From NCBI GenBank assembly GCA_035500455.1, contig DATJXG010000341.1, positions 1 to 19,043 on the forward strand: a stretch of 19,043 nt of DNA, in the 5' to 3' direction. The DNA comes from DATJXG01 sp035500455 (GTDB lineage Bacteria > Acidobacteriota > Terriglobia > Terriglobales > Acidobacteriaceae). This document shows, in pieces, positions 1 through 6,614 of this stretch. Position 1 is the first letter of the stretch. Every line of letters begins with the position of its first letter. The notes under the pieces were generated by a model that worked only from the letters and a program-made list of their open reading frames with translations, was not told where the DNA came from and did not search any database. A program made the translations under genes and the position numbers.

Positions 1-77
1 TAGGCCGGCTGGCCCAGCGCTTCAATCTGCTTCAGCTTCTCCAGCCGCAGTTGGTAGATTTTGTCGTCGAGTGCCAA
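1..77 (-). CDS. lysS: Lysyl-tRNA synthetase, N-terminal fragment (partial)
   Basis: This is the 5' end of a minus-strand gene that runs off the left edge. The frame starting at a TTG codon (77-75) reads MALDDKIYQLRLEKLKQIEA, then LGQPAY. That resembles the start of bacterial class II lysyl-tRNA synthetases, which open with a short helix of the form R..KL..I..LG..aYP ahead of the OB-fold anticodon-binding domain. The enzyme would charge tRNA-Lys in the cytoplasm. The TTG start is preferred because GGGAG lies 4 bases upstream and I see no in-frame ATG nearby. A TATAAT box lies about 70 bases upstream. Only 25 codons are visible, so the identification rests on family resemblance. Confidence 0.55.
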   Translation of the reverse strand, partial: MALDDKIYQLRLEKLKQIEALGQPA

Positions 78-144
78 GCATCTCCCGCTGCCCGAGCGCG
101 CACGGGCGCGACTATTGCGATCGCGCTGAGTGTGAGAAACATCG

Positions 145-150
145 ATTATA
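145..150 (-). promoter_or_regulatory. Probable -10 box of the lysS-like gene
   Basis: The minus strand carries a perfect TATAAT at 150-145. With a start point about 7 bases downstream, the leader before the TTG start at 77 would be about 60 bases. No convincing -35 hexamer is seen at 16-18 bases. Confidence 0.45.
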
Positions 151-255
151 AGGCACGCGCACTGCGCGAGGCCTGCGGAGAAGGTTGTTAATCGGCGTGT
201 TCTGTATCAGAGTTCTTCGCGGCCTCGGCCTTATAAGACGTTTGCCGAGTTCAAA

Positions 256-310
256 ACCTCAAAGCGCAGAGGGGCGCGAAAAAATGGCCGCGAGAACGCG
301 GAGAAACGCT
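256..310. repeat. Degenerate purine-rich intergenic repeat (copy 1)
   Basis: Between the lysS-like start and the glsA stop there is a purine-rich stretch built from cgcagagg, gcgcgaa and cgcggagaa-like words on the plus strand. A similar stretch lies at 1466-1495, and one in the opposite orientation at 17250-17298. Such degenerate words recur between genes in many high-GC bacterial genomes. No ORF in 78-342 looks real. Confidence 0.35.
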
Positions 311-342
311 GGGCGGACGTTGAATGATCGCCGAGATCTTGG

Positions 343-1308
343 TTATAGAAGCCACTGCATGAAGCTCGATCCCACGTTGGTGAACTCAAAGGCGTGCAGC
401 CCAAGGTGGTTGGCGAGTTCTTTGCACGCCAGGATTCCCCGCACGCTATTTCCCTTGGCATCTAATTTCGGCGAGTACACTGCGATCCCCAGTTGCCGAT
501 TGACCACCGCGATAATTCCGCCGCCTACGCCACTTTTGGCGGGCATTCCCACGCGGTAAGCCCACTCTCCCGCGTGGTCGTAGAGGCCGCAGGTAAACAT
601 TACGGTCAGCACATCCTTGATGTACTGAAAGTCGAAGGCCTGCTCCCTGGTCACGGGATTGGTCCCCATGTTGGCCAGAGTCGCCGCCATTGTCGCCAGG
701 TCAAGGCAGTTCACCAGCAGAGAGCATTGCGAAAAATACTGGTGCAGGGTGTGTTCCACCGCACCGTCGATGATGCCCCAGTTCAGCATCAGGTAGGCGA
801 TGGCACGATTGCGGTGGCCGGTGGCGGACTCCGAGGCATACACCGACTCATCAATCTGCAGCCGCCGCCCTGCCGCCCGCTCCATCTTGCGGATGAAGGC
901 GCAAACTCCGGACTCGGGCGAGCCCTGCTTGATCAGCGAGGCCACCGAGATCGCCCCGGCGTTGACCATGGGATTGTACGGACGCAGCGTCTTCGGCTCG
1001 AGTTCGATGGAGTTGAAGGCGTCGCCGCTCGGCTCCACGCCCACGCGCTCCAGGGTTTTATCCCGGCCTAACTCCTCCAGCGCGAGCAGGAAGGCAAAAG
1101 GCTTGCTGATGGATTGAATGGTGAATTCCTGGCGCCAGTCGCCGGCGGAAAAGACCTTGCCGTCAACTGTGACCAGGGAAATCCCAAAATGGCGAGGGTC
1201 AGCCTTTCCCAGTTCTGGGATGTAGGTAGCTACTTCCCCGTCATCCACCGCGATGTACTTTTCGTAAACTTCTTCAACCAGATCCTGCAGACTTAACGTG
1301 TCGGGCAT
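343..1308 (-). CDS. glsA: Glutaminase A
   Basis: This is a 321-residue cytoplasmic glutaminase of the serine-dependent, beta-lactamase-like family, about the usual length. It hydrolyses L-glutamine to glutamate and ammonia, feeding nitrogen metabolism and sometimes acid resistance. The Ser-x-x-Lys catalytic pair is visible as QSISKPF, with Ser66 and Lys69, the same numbering as in characterised bacterial glutaminases. Other family blocks are KTLRPYNPMVNAGAI, the SESATGHRNRAIAYLM stretch and the C-terminal PAKSGVGGGIIAVV loop. The start (ATG at 1308) gives the usual N-terminus but has no clear Shine-Dalgarno sequence. It is transcribed alone; a TATAAT lies about 80 bases upstream. Confidence 0.95.
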   Translation of the reverse strand: MPDTLSLQDLVEEVYEKYIAVDDGEVATYIPELGKADPRHFGISLVTVDGKVFSAGDWRQEFTIQSISKPFAFLLALEELGRDKTLERVGVEPSGDAFNSIELEPKTLRPYNPMVNAGAISVASLIKQGSPESGVCAFIRKMERAAGRRLQIDESVYASESATGHRNRAIAYLMLNWGIIDGAVEHTLHQYFSQCSLLVNCLDLATMAATLANMGTNPVTREQAFDFQYIKDVLTVMFTCGLYDHAGEWAYRVGMPAKSGVGGGIIAVVNRQLGIAVYSPKLDAKGNSVRGILACKELANHLGLHAFEFTNVGSSFMQWLL

Positions 1309-1386
1309 CGATGTGCGTATGCCGACCAGCGCCCCAAGACTGCACCCCCAACCCCTTTTTCCTTTCCGGATTTCGAAAGCCGCAAC

Positions 1387-1392
1387 ATTATA
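1387..1392 (-). promoter_or_regulatory. Probable glsA -10 box
   Basis: The minus strand reads TATAAT at 1392-1387, 78 bases before the glsA ATG. Seventeen bases further upstream is GGAACT (1415-1410), a poor match to TTGACA but reminiscent of ECF-sigma -35 elements (GGAACTT). Which sigma factor is used cannot be settled from sequence alone. Confidence 0.4.
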
Positions 1393-1445
1393 AACGCTAC
1401 CGGGATAAAAGTTCCTCGGGAATCCGATTGAAGGTTTCTATGCGT

Positions 1446-1495
1446 CCTTCGCCATCTTCGCGGTCATGACTCACCGCAAAGGGCGCGAAGAAAAC
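1446..1495. repeat. Degenerate intergenic repeat (copy 2) with small dyad
   Basis: The stretch contains cttcgccatcttcgcggt followed by accgcaaagggcgcgaag. GCGGT (1460-1464) and ACCGC (1473-1477) can form a five-pair stem with an 8-base loop. The words match the purine-rich repeat at 256-310 and, inverted, the one at 17250-17298. Confidence 0.35.
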
Positions 1496-1515
1496 AATCT
1501 CGATTTCCTGATTGC

Positions 1516-1537
1516 TACCATGGTACATTGGTACCAA
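1516..1537. promoter_or_regulatory. Twin 10-bp palindromes, candidate autoregulatory operator
   Basis: Two perfect palindromes stand side by side: TACCATGGTA (1516-1525) and TTGGTACCAA (1528-1537). They share the half-site TGGTAC in direct repeat with an 8-base period. The last base of the second is the first base of the ATG of the downstream ribbon-helix-helix-like gene. RHH proteins bind such short tandem sites, so autorepression is plausible; this is inference. Confidence 0.45.
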
Positions 1538-1848
1538 TGAACAACCTCTTACTGATCGAACGGGTGCAGACCGGGGTGCGCATCGAGAAGCGCCTGCTGA
1601 AGGTGCTGAAGGCCTTCGCCGAATATCGCGACCTTACGCTCGGCGATTTGCTTGAAGGCATTGTGCTGCACGCCTTCGACGGCAAGTGCCCGTTCCAGCC
1701 GGAGTCTCTGGCGCGAATCAGGGAACTGAAGAAGTTTTACGGCCTTGATCTGGATTCCAGCGCCAGCCATCGCCTGCGGGAAGGCAAGGAGGCCGCGCAA
1801 CCAGCGGTCAAGCGCCGCTCGGCAAGCGGTCCCTCACGCCGCCGTTGA
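1537..1848 (+). CDS. Small ribbon-helix-helix-like protein
   Basis: This is a 103-residue basic protein of unknown exact function. Residues 10 to 45 fit a ribbon-helix-helix fold: a short strand (TGVRIEKRLL), helix A (KVLKAFAEYRD), a turn (LTLGD) and helix B (LLEGIVLHAF). A second helix-rich segment follows (ESLARIRELKKFYGLD), then a lysine/arginine-rich disordered tail ending SRRR. A TTG at 1528 could add three residues, but ATG 1537 is preferred. No Shine-Dalgarno sequence precedes either start, and instead the start lies inside two palindromes. It could be a DNA-binding autoregulator. No toxin partner is evident, because the next genes encode a membrane protein and a conserved hypothetical. 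The gene is confident, the RHH assignment moderate. Confidence 0.7.
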   Translation: MNNLLLIERVQTGVRIEKRLLKVLKAFAEYRDLTLGDLLEGIVLHAFDGKCPFQPESLARIRELKKFYGLDLDSSASHRLREGKEAAQPAVKRRSASGPSRRR

Positions 1849-1923
1849 AGACCGGGCACAGGCGACGGGCCGCCAAATTGCCGGAAGCTTCTTAACGCCG
1901 AAGCTCCTAACAGGATGAACGGA

Positions 1924-2265
1924 ATGGCCACGCGACCTAAATCGGTTTTGCTTCTGCAATGGACATTGGGATTGGTGGTCCTGGTGGAAGCCTGCTTCCT
2001 GGCTTTCTCACCTCCCGAGATCAAGGCGTTTCACAAGGCGGGCATGCCGACCCTCGTGCGGCTGGCGTTGGCCTGGGGAGAAATCGCAGGCGCCCTATTG
2101 TTCCTGGTCGCGCGCACCACGGCCGTCGGTGGCTGGATCCTGATTGCAGTTCTCCTAACGGCAGCGGCTGTCCACATTCTGCACGGCATGCTGCATGTTG
2201 GGATGCTGCTGATCTATGCCGCCGCCGCTTGGGCCGTCATCGCTCACCGTAGCGCGCGGGCCTGA
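1924..2265 (+). CDS. Four-helix integral membrane protein (DoxX-like size class)
   Basis: This is a 113-residue hydrophobic protein with four predicted membrane helices at about residues 7-27, 40-60, 66-86 and 88-107, and short basic ends. The size and the WGEIAGALLF helix resemble small DoxX-like or DUF-type inner-membrane proteins, but no diagnostic motif is seen and the function is unknown. The ATG at 1924 is chosen over 1915 because AGGA at 1912-1915 is then about 8 bases upstream; at 1915 it would overlap the start. The next gene begins 20 bases after the stop, so the two are probably co-transcribed. Confidence 0.7.
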   Translation: MATRPKSVLLLQWTLGLVVLVEACFLAFSPPEIKAFHKAGMPTLVRLALAWGEIAGALLFLVARTTAVGGWILIAVLLTAAAVHILHGMLHVGMLLIYAAAAWAVIAHRSARA

Positions 2266-2285
2266 AAAGGGGAAAGACGGCAAAC

Positions 2286-2678
2286 ATGACTGACGAAGAA
2301 CTGATGCGGGGGCTTGAGGAAACTTCGCTAGCCGCAGATGCCTTCCACCATACCGAGCATGTGCGGGCGGCATTTCTATATTTGCGGCGTTATCCCCTGC
2401 TGCAGGCGCTCGAAAAATTGTCAGCCGGCCTGCGCAACCTGGCCGCAGCCCACGGCAAAGCGCACCGCTATCACCAGACCATCACCTGGGCCTATCTCTT
2501 CCTGATCCATGAGCGCATCGCGCGATCCGCCGCGGATCTGGAATGGAAAGACTTTGCCGCCCAGAATGAAGACCTGCTGAACTGGAGCGACAACATCTTG
2601 CGCCGCTACTACCGGGAAGAAACACTCAAGTCCGATCTGGCGAGGCAGGTGTTTCTGCTTCCCGATCACCGCCCCTGA
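2286..2678 (+). CDS. Conserved hypothetical protein with FHHxEHV motif
   Basis: This is a 130-residue soluble, largely helical protein. Near its N-terminus it has a histidine cluster (FHHTEHVR, residues 21-28) followed by FLYLRRYPLLQALEKLS. A central block reads KAHRYHQTITWAYLFLIHERI, and the C-terminus has the pattern NWSDNILRRYYREETL then ARQVFLLPD. I recognise this arrangement as a conserved hypothetical family in Acidobacteriota and Proteobacteria with no assigned reaction. The clustered histidines could bind a metal, which is speculation. The start has a purine-rich ribosome site (ggggaaag) about 10 bases upstream. It follows the membrane protein gene by 20 bases. Confidence 0.75.
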   Translation: MTDEELMRGLEETSLAADAFHHTEHVRAAFLYLRRYPLLQALEKLSAGLRNLAAAHGKAHRYHQTITWAYLFLIHERIARSAADLEWKDFAAQNEDLLNWSDNILRRYYREETLKSDLARQVFLLPDHRP

Positions 2679-2708
2679 GCGATTTCAGCCGCGCGGCGGA
2701 AGCATCGT

Positions 2709-2806
2709 CTCATCCGGACGAGGCGGGAATCCGTAGTCCCTGCTCCGTGATAGAAAGTGCTCACACCGGAGTAAGCACCAGGATTCCCCGCCTCGGGCAG
2801 CATGAG
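2709..2806. repeat. Long imperfect inverted repeat between convergent genes
   Basis: The arms are CGAGGCGGGAATCC (2719-2732) and GGATTCCCCGCCTCG (2781-2795), complementary except for one bulged base. Extra pairs inside are CTCCG (2743-2747) with CGGAG (2767-2771), or GTGCT (2757-2761) with AGCAC (2774-2778). Outside, CTCAT (2709-2713) pairs with ATGAG (2802-2806). It fills the gap between two converging genes. It may be a bidirectional terminator or a REP/MITE-like element; there is no T-run. Confidence 0.55.
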
Positions 2807-2835
2807 GGCGCTCTGGCCCGCGCGTCACGACGGCC

Positions 2836-4521
2836 TTAGAACGTGTAAATCAAGTCGAACTCCTGCCGCTTCAGCAGCGGTTCGATTTGCCCAGGCGCTA
2901 CTCCCGTTCCCAACGCCGCATGCTCCAGGCTGCTATTGAGCGTGCGCCCCAGGAATAATGTGTACTGTGCCACCGTGTTGTTCCGTAGCTTCCACAAAGC
3001 GTACACCCGGTTCTGCAGGATGTTGGTGGGTGCGCGCTGGTCACTCTCGGCGAATGAGGCAAGAATCGCGTCCTGCTCGACCCGCCAATAAGAGTAGCCA
3101 AACTGAAAATCGTTCTTGTTCTTGGCTTGGCCGAGGCTTATATCCGCCAGATAGGCCTTCCCCTGTGAGCCCAAACTGCCAATCGTGCTCCCTCCGCTAT
3201 CGAGCGGGTGGGTGGCAGCCTTGAGGTTGTCCTCGAACTCCAGCAGCAGGTTCAGCGGGAAGCGGGCCGCGCCGGTGGCAATTTGGTTGTTCAGAATGAA
3301 ATCTGCATACTCGAAGCCGGAGAGGAAATGCGCCTTGCCGGATGAATCGGTGAATGTAGCATTAGTCATTCCATTGGCGGCAAAGGCGCAGGGCGGCACG
3401 CTGGAGAGCCCGGTTCCGGCGGCGCAGCCGGGACCTTCCCCGGAAATCGGAATGGCAGGGCTGCCGCTGGTGGTGGCCTGGGTGGCGAAAGCTGACTCGG
3501 CCAGCAGAGCGTCGGGAAAACGGAAGCTCAAAAGGGTAAATGAAGGCGTCGTAGTCACCGGGCCGAACTTCAACTGGCTGGAGACCTGGCCTCCGACTGC
3601 AAAAGAATCGTCGCCCCGCGTTTCGTTGTATAGAAGTTCGATGCCTTGGACCGTCAGATTCTTCACGACCGGTGTCGCAAAGTTGAAAGACAGCTTTTCG
3701 TTGAAGCCCTCCGGATTGATGTCCGGGTCGAAGGTCAGCGAGGTCCGGATCCAGGGAAAAGCAAACTTGCCGCCGGTCAGCGAAAGCCAATTTGCTGCCA
3801 CCGGGTTGTAAGTAATGTAGCCGCGGTCCAGGCCAATGGTCTTGCGATCGAAACCATTCGTAAGGGTTTCGTTGGTGGTGGTGGGATCGCCCAGAGTTCC
3901 CGTAGCGATTGCGATACCTCCGATAAAATCTTCATTCAACTTCCCATCCAGGCCCAGGCGCACGCGCAGGCGGGCGCGGTTACGGCTCACCGAGCCGTCC
4001 TGATAAAAGCCCTCGCCGCGTACACGCATATCGCCGCTGAACCGGAACCGGCCCAGAATGTCTCCCAGAGCGCTCAGCCTCCGGTCCTCGGTTCCCTGCT
4101 GGCTGTCGACCAGCGCCACCGCGCTGCTCGCGGCTCCAGCGCCGGCGGAAGCCTGGTCGGCGGTGTGTTGGGCCGCGGCTGCCGCCTGCTGGGCTTGGGT
4201 AGCGGCAGTCTTCGCTTGATCCGCGCTGCTCTGCCCGCTCTGCGCGGCTGCGTTGGCGCGTTGTGTAGCATCCAGCAATTGCTGCAGTTGTGACTTCAAC
4301 TGGTCCACCTGCTCGCGCTGGGCCTGGAGCTGCTGTTGCTGCGCCAGCACCAGATCGTGCAGCTCTTTGATGGCTTGCTGGGTAGGGTTCGGGGCTGCTT
4401 TTCTGCGCGCGCGCGCCGCCCGCGGCGCCGCGGACTGCGCGGAAAGCGCCAGTGTCAGGGCCATCACCGAGAACGACATCGTGAACCATCGCAGAAGAAA
4501 CCGTCTTGGATTCCGTTGCAT
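2836..4521 (-). CDS. Putative outer-membrane porin with N-terminal coiled coil
   Basis: This is a 561-residue exported protein. A signal peptide (basic start, hydrophobic SVMALTLALS, cleavage near SAQSA) is followed by a basic linker. A glutamine/alanine-rich coiled coil covers about residues 47-135. A long region of alternating hydrophobic strands from about residue 155 to the end starts at FRFSGDMRVRGEGFYQ and finishes with an aromatic residue (DLIYTF), as expected for outer-membrane barrels. It resembles the 'putative porin' family (Porin_5-like), probably a passive channel tethered toward the periplasm by the coiled coil. The start at 4521 is supported by AAGGAG nine bases upstream. The upstream region carries unusual perfect dyads, so the gene is probably regulated. 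The substrate is unknown. Confidence 0.8.
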   Translation of the reverse strand: MQRNPRRFLLRWFTMSFSVMALTLALSAQSAAPRAARARRKAAPNPTQQAIKELHDLVLAQQQQLQAQREQVDQLKSQLQQLLDATQRANAAAQSGQSSADQAKTAATQAQQAAAAAQHTADQASAGAGAASSAVALVDSQQGTEDRRLSALGDILGRFRFSGDMRVRGEGFYQDGSVSRNRARLRVRLGLDGKLNEDFIGGIAIATGTLGDPTTTNETLTNGFDRKTIGLDRGYITYNPVAANWLSLTGGKFAFPWIRTSLTFDPDINPEGFNEKLSFNFATPVVKNLTVQGIELLYNETRGDDSFAVGGQVSSQLKFGPVTTTPSFTLLSFRFPDALLAESAFATQATTSGSPAIPISGEGPGCAAGTGLSSVPPCAFAANGMTNATFTDSSGKAHFLSGFEYADFILNNQIATGAARFPLNLLLEFEDNLKAATHPLDSGGSTIGSLGSQGKAYLADISLGQAKNKNDFQFGYSYWRVEQDAILASFAESDQRAPTNILQNRVYALWKLRNNTVAQYTLFLGRTLNSSLEHAALGTGVAPGQIEPLLKRQEFDLIYTF

Positions 4522-4563
4522 CGAAGGAAGCTCCTTGTAGAGTTTGGTAGTGCTGCTTATTGA

Positions 4564-4598
4564 TCTATCTAGATAGACTAACTAGACTATTCAGTTAG
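4564..4598. promoter_or_regulatory. Porin operator region: 14-bp palindrome plus CTAACT-N9-AGTTAG
   Basis: TCTATCTAGATAGA (4564-4577) is a perfect 14-bp palindrome. Next to it, CTAACT (4578-4583) and AGTTAG (4593-4598) form a perfect inverted repeat with a 9-base spacer. Both lie 43-77 bases upstream of the porin ATG, where a promoter and operator are expected. The AT-rich block stands out from its GC-rich surroundings. Such dyads typify TetR- or MarR-type operators; the cognate regulator is not identified. Confidence 0.5.
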
Positions 4599-4810
4599 GA
4601 CATCCATCGAACCTGACCTCGGATTGGATTGCCGCTAAGGCCGGTGCAGCGTTGGGCGAACAGCCGCGATGCTCAGCCGGCCGGAGAGGCCAGACCCAGT
4701 GCAACATCGCGCATGAACAAGGACGTGTTTCAATTCGGGCAAGGCGTTATATCCTCACTCGCAGAACCGTTATCCTCTTCCCTGGTCTCAACGGCGCCAC
4801 GCAGCTGAAT

Positions 4811-5317
4811 TCACCCCTTGCCTGCCGGACCACCCTGAGCCGCCATGGGCAGAACCCGCGCCCGCTCCTGCCTCTTTCCGCGCAAGCGGCGCGAGGACTT
4901 GCCTCTCTTGCCGGTGATCGCGATATCGGCCAGCGAGGTATTCTCCAGGATGTTGGCCGCGGCATCGCGCACGTCGAGAAAGATGCGATACAAAGCGCGG
5001 TGCTCGCTGTCGCGCTCGATAAGTTCGCGCAACTGCTCGGCGTCGGCGAAGGGGGCCAGCGGGCCGTCGATGAGGCGGATGATCTCGCTCAGGCGTATAT
5101 CCCGCGGCGAACGGCGCAGCTGGTAGCCCCCCTTGGCGCCGCGCACGCTTTCCACCATGCGGGCATTCTTCAGTTCGATCAGGATCAGTTCCAGAAACTT
5201 CTCGGGGAGGGCTTCCTCGTAGGCGATATCGCGAATGCGGATGGCGCCCTGATTGTAGCGGCGGGCCAGCATCATCATCGCCTGCAGGGCGTAGAGGCCT
5301 TTCTGGGAAATCTTCAT
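4811..5317 (-). CDS. Rrf2-family transcriptional regulator lacking cysteines
   Basis: This is a 168-residue winged-helix regulator. The Rrf2 hallmark start MKISQKGLYALQAMMMLARR is followed by the recognition region IRDIAYEEALPEKFLELILIELKNARMV and the wing VRGAKGGYQLRRSP, then SEIIRLIDGPLAP. Iron-sulfur members of the family (IscR, NsrR, RsrR) carry three cysteines near residues 90-110. This protein has no cysteine at all, so it probably senses a small ligand or protein partner, as CymR-like members do. The C-terminal 30 residues are basic and probably disordered. It lies 108 bases downstream of the PP2C gene on the same strand and upstream of the porin gene, so it might act on the porin dyads. 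That link is inference. Confidence 0.9.
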   Translation of the reverse strand: MKISQKGLYALQAMMMLARRYNQGAIRIRDIAYEEALPEKFLELILIELKNARMVESVRGAKGGYQLRRSPRDIRLSEIIRLIDGPLAPFADAEQLRELIERDSEHRALYRIFLDVRDAAANILENTSLADIAITGKRGKSSRRLRGKRQERARVLPMAAQGGPAGKG

Positions 5318-5338
5318 GCTTGCAATAATTACATAAAC

Positions 5339-5408
5339 CCGATTGTTTTACTAGGCATTGATGGGCGGCTGCGCCCGGGATTGCGAACAATCGTCCTGAG
5401 CAGGGACG
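5339..5408. repeat. Cluster of three consecutive small hairpins
   Basis: Three dyads follow one another: GGGCG-GCTG-CGCCC (5363-5376), GATTG-CGAA-CAATC (5379-5392) and CGTCC...GGACG (5392-5408, with CCTG-AG-CAGG inside). CGATTGTT (5340-5347) can alternatively pair with AACAATCG (5386-5393). The block lies between the PP2C stop and the Rrf2 start, both on the minus strand. It could be a REP-like element, or a terminator or attenuator between the genes. Confidence 0.45.
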
Positions 5409-5425
5409 AAGCGACCGGCCCCGGC

Positions 5426-6205
5426 TCAGCTTTGCTGAACTGCCGCAGCCTGTACGCGAGCAGCCTGCACGGTGATGTTGTCCGCGCCACCCCGGTCTTT
5501 CGCCTGCTGCACCAGGGCAGCGCAAGCGCCTGCCAGCGAAGGCGCGCTCAGAGCTTTCAGGATTTCGTCATCCGTCACCAGGCCCCACAGGCCATCGGTG
5601 CACAGCAGGAGAACGTCGCCGGTTTCGACCGAGATCTCCCGCTCCGGAGATTCGGGAACCGGAAGCGCGCCCGAACCCAGGGCCGCGGTCAGAATGTTGC
5701 GCTGGGGATGAGTCGCGGCCTCCTCCGGGCTGATAATTCCCTGCTCCACCAGCCGGCCAACATAGGAGTGGTCACGGGAAAGCCGGTAAATGTGCGACTG
5801 GCGCACCAGATAGAGGCGGCTGTCGCCCACATGGGCGTAGTAAAAGTGATTGCCGAACAGCGCTACCGCGCTGCACGTGGTGCCCATGCCTTGCAGCAAG
5901 GGATGCCCGGCGGCGAACTGCTGGATATGCTCATGGGCGGCGCGAAAGCCTTCCAGCAGCCAGGAGCGCGGGTCGCCCTCCTGCGCGCTGGCGTAGGTCT
6001 GCTGCACAGTTTCGACCGCGATGTGGCTGGCTTCCTGCCCGCCTTCGTGGCCACCCATGCCATCGGCCACGATCAACAGCCGGCCCTTGCCCGGGAACTC
6101 TTCATCGCGGGCAGGCTCCCAGTAGGAATAGCTGTCTTCGTTATTTTCCCGCACACAACCGACGTCGGTTAGGCCTGCCAGTTCTATCCCCGGCCGAATC
6201 TGCAT
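5426..6205 (-). CDS. PP2C-family serine/threonine protein phosphatase
   Basis: This is a 259-residue cytoplasmic metal-dependent (Mn/Mg) phosphatase of the Stp1/PrpC type, which reverses phosphorylation by Hanks-type kinases. Motifs in order are TDVGCVRENNEDS (first metal-binding Asp), VADGMGGHEGG, GMGTTCSAV, YAHVGDSRLYLVR, the LTAALGSG loop, LLLCTDGLWG and GGADNITV (last metal-binding Asp). The length is normal for a stand-alone catalytic domain, and there is no membrane segment. ATG at 6205 with GAGGTG just upstream is preferred. A GTG at 6235 would add ten residues and also has GAGGTG nearby, so the start is not certain. No kinase or FHA gene is in the window. Confidence 0.92.
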   Translation of the reverse strand: MQIRPGIELAGLTDVGCVRENNEDSYSYWEPARDEEFPGKGRLLIVADGMGGHEGGQEASHIAVETVQQTYASAQEGDPRSWLLEGFRAAHEHIQQFAAGHPLLQGMGTTCSAVALFGNHFYYAHVGDSRLYLVRQSHIYRLSRDHSYVGRLVEQGIISPEEAATHPQRNILTAALGSGALPVPESPEREISVETGDVLLLCTDGLWGLVTDDEILKALSAPSLAGACAALVQQAKDRGGADNITVQAARVQAAAVQQS

Positions 6206-6614
6206 GGCACCTCGCGCGCCTGCTTTAGGAATCACACACCTCTATCCTGGCGTTGATCATCTGCCAGCACGCCGGTAACCGTGGGGACCGGCGTAAGACT
6301 CCGGGGGAACGGAAGCTTGCGGCCAGTCAGCCCTCTCCGCGAAAGCAACTTCCTCGCGTGGCCGGGAGAACCGCCTGCATAACCAGGTTCAGGGATTATA
6401 TAACCCGGAGCGGGAATTGGCGCGCCCGCCGGATCACGGTGTTCGGGAAATGGAACGGGCGCGACTGCCGATCCTCAGCCAAGGCCGCTTACTCTGGGCC
6501 AACGGACGATGACATTTGTCACTCGCAGACTGTGATGTTCTCCACTACTACGCCATTTCCGTCTGGTCCATGATGGCTTCACTCGCGGCGCGCCGCGGGG
6601 CGAGGTCAAGACGT
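6206..6614. other. Divergent intergenic region between PP2C and ABC exporter genes
   Basis: This 409-base region holds no convincing gene. It contains an AT-rich island GGGATTATATAACCC (6392-6406) that offers a TATAAT on the minus strand for the PP2C gene and a -10-like box on the plus strand. It also contains the perfect dyad TGACATTTGTCA (6510-6521). A possible N-terminal extension of the ATPase from 6516 is judged unlikely. Confidence 0.5.
6510..6521. promoter_or_regulatory. TGACA-TT-TGTCA dyad, candidate response-regulator site
   Basis: TGACA (6510-6514) and TGTCA (6517-6521) form a perfect inverted repeat with a 2-base centre, 94 bases before the ABC ATPase start at 6615. NarL/LuxR-type regulators, like the one encoded at the end of this operon, bind short dyads of this size. 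Assignment to that regulator is inference. Confidence 0.4.

Noticed and set aside
185..559. A 124-codon plus-strand frame at the left end
   Set aside because: It overlaps the 3' part of glsA in antisense and a repeat-rich gap, with no domain or ribosome site.
4652..6172. A 506-codon open frame on the plus strand
   Set aside because: It lies antisense to the Rrf2 and PP2C genes, both of which have clear family motifs. Long antisense frames are common in high-GC DNA, and its translation shows no domain.
6516..6614. Longer N-terminus of the ABC ATPase from 6516 or 6570
   Set aside because: These starts lack a ribosome site, would overlap the TGACATTTGTCA dyad, and give an atypical extension. 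ATG 6615 has GAGG at good spacing.
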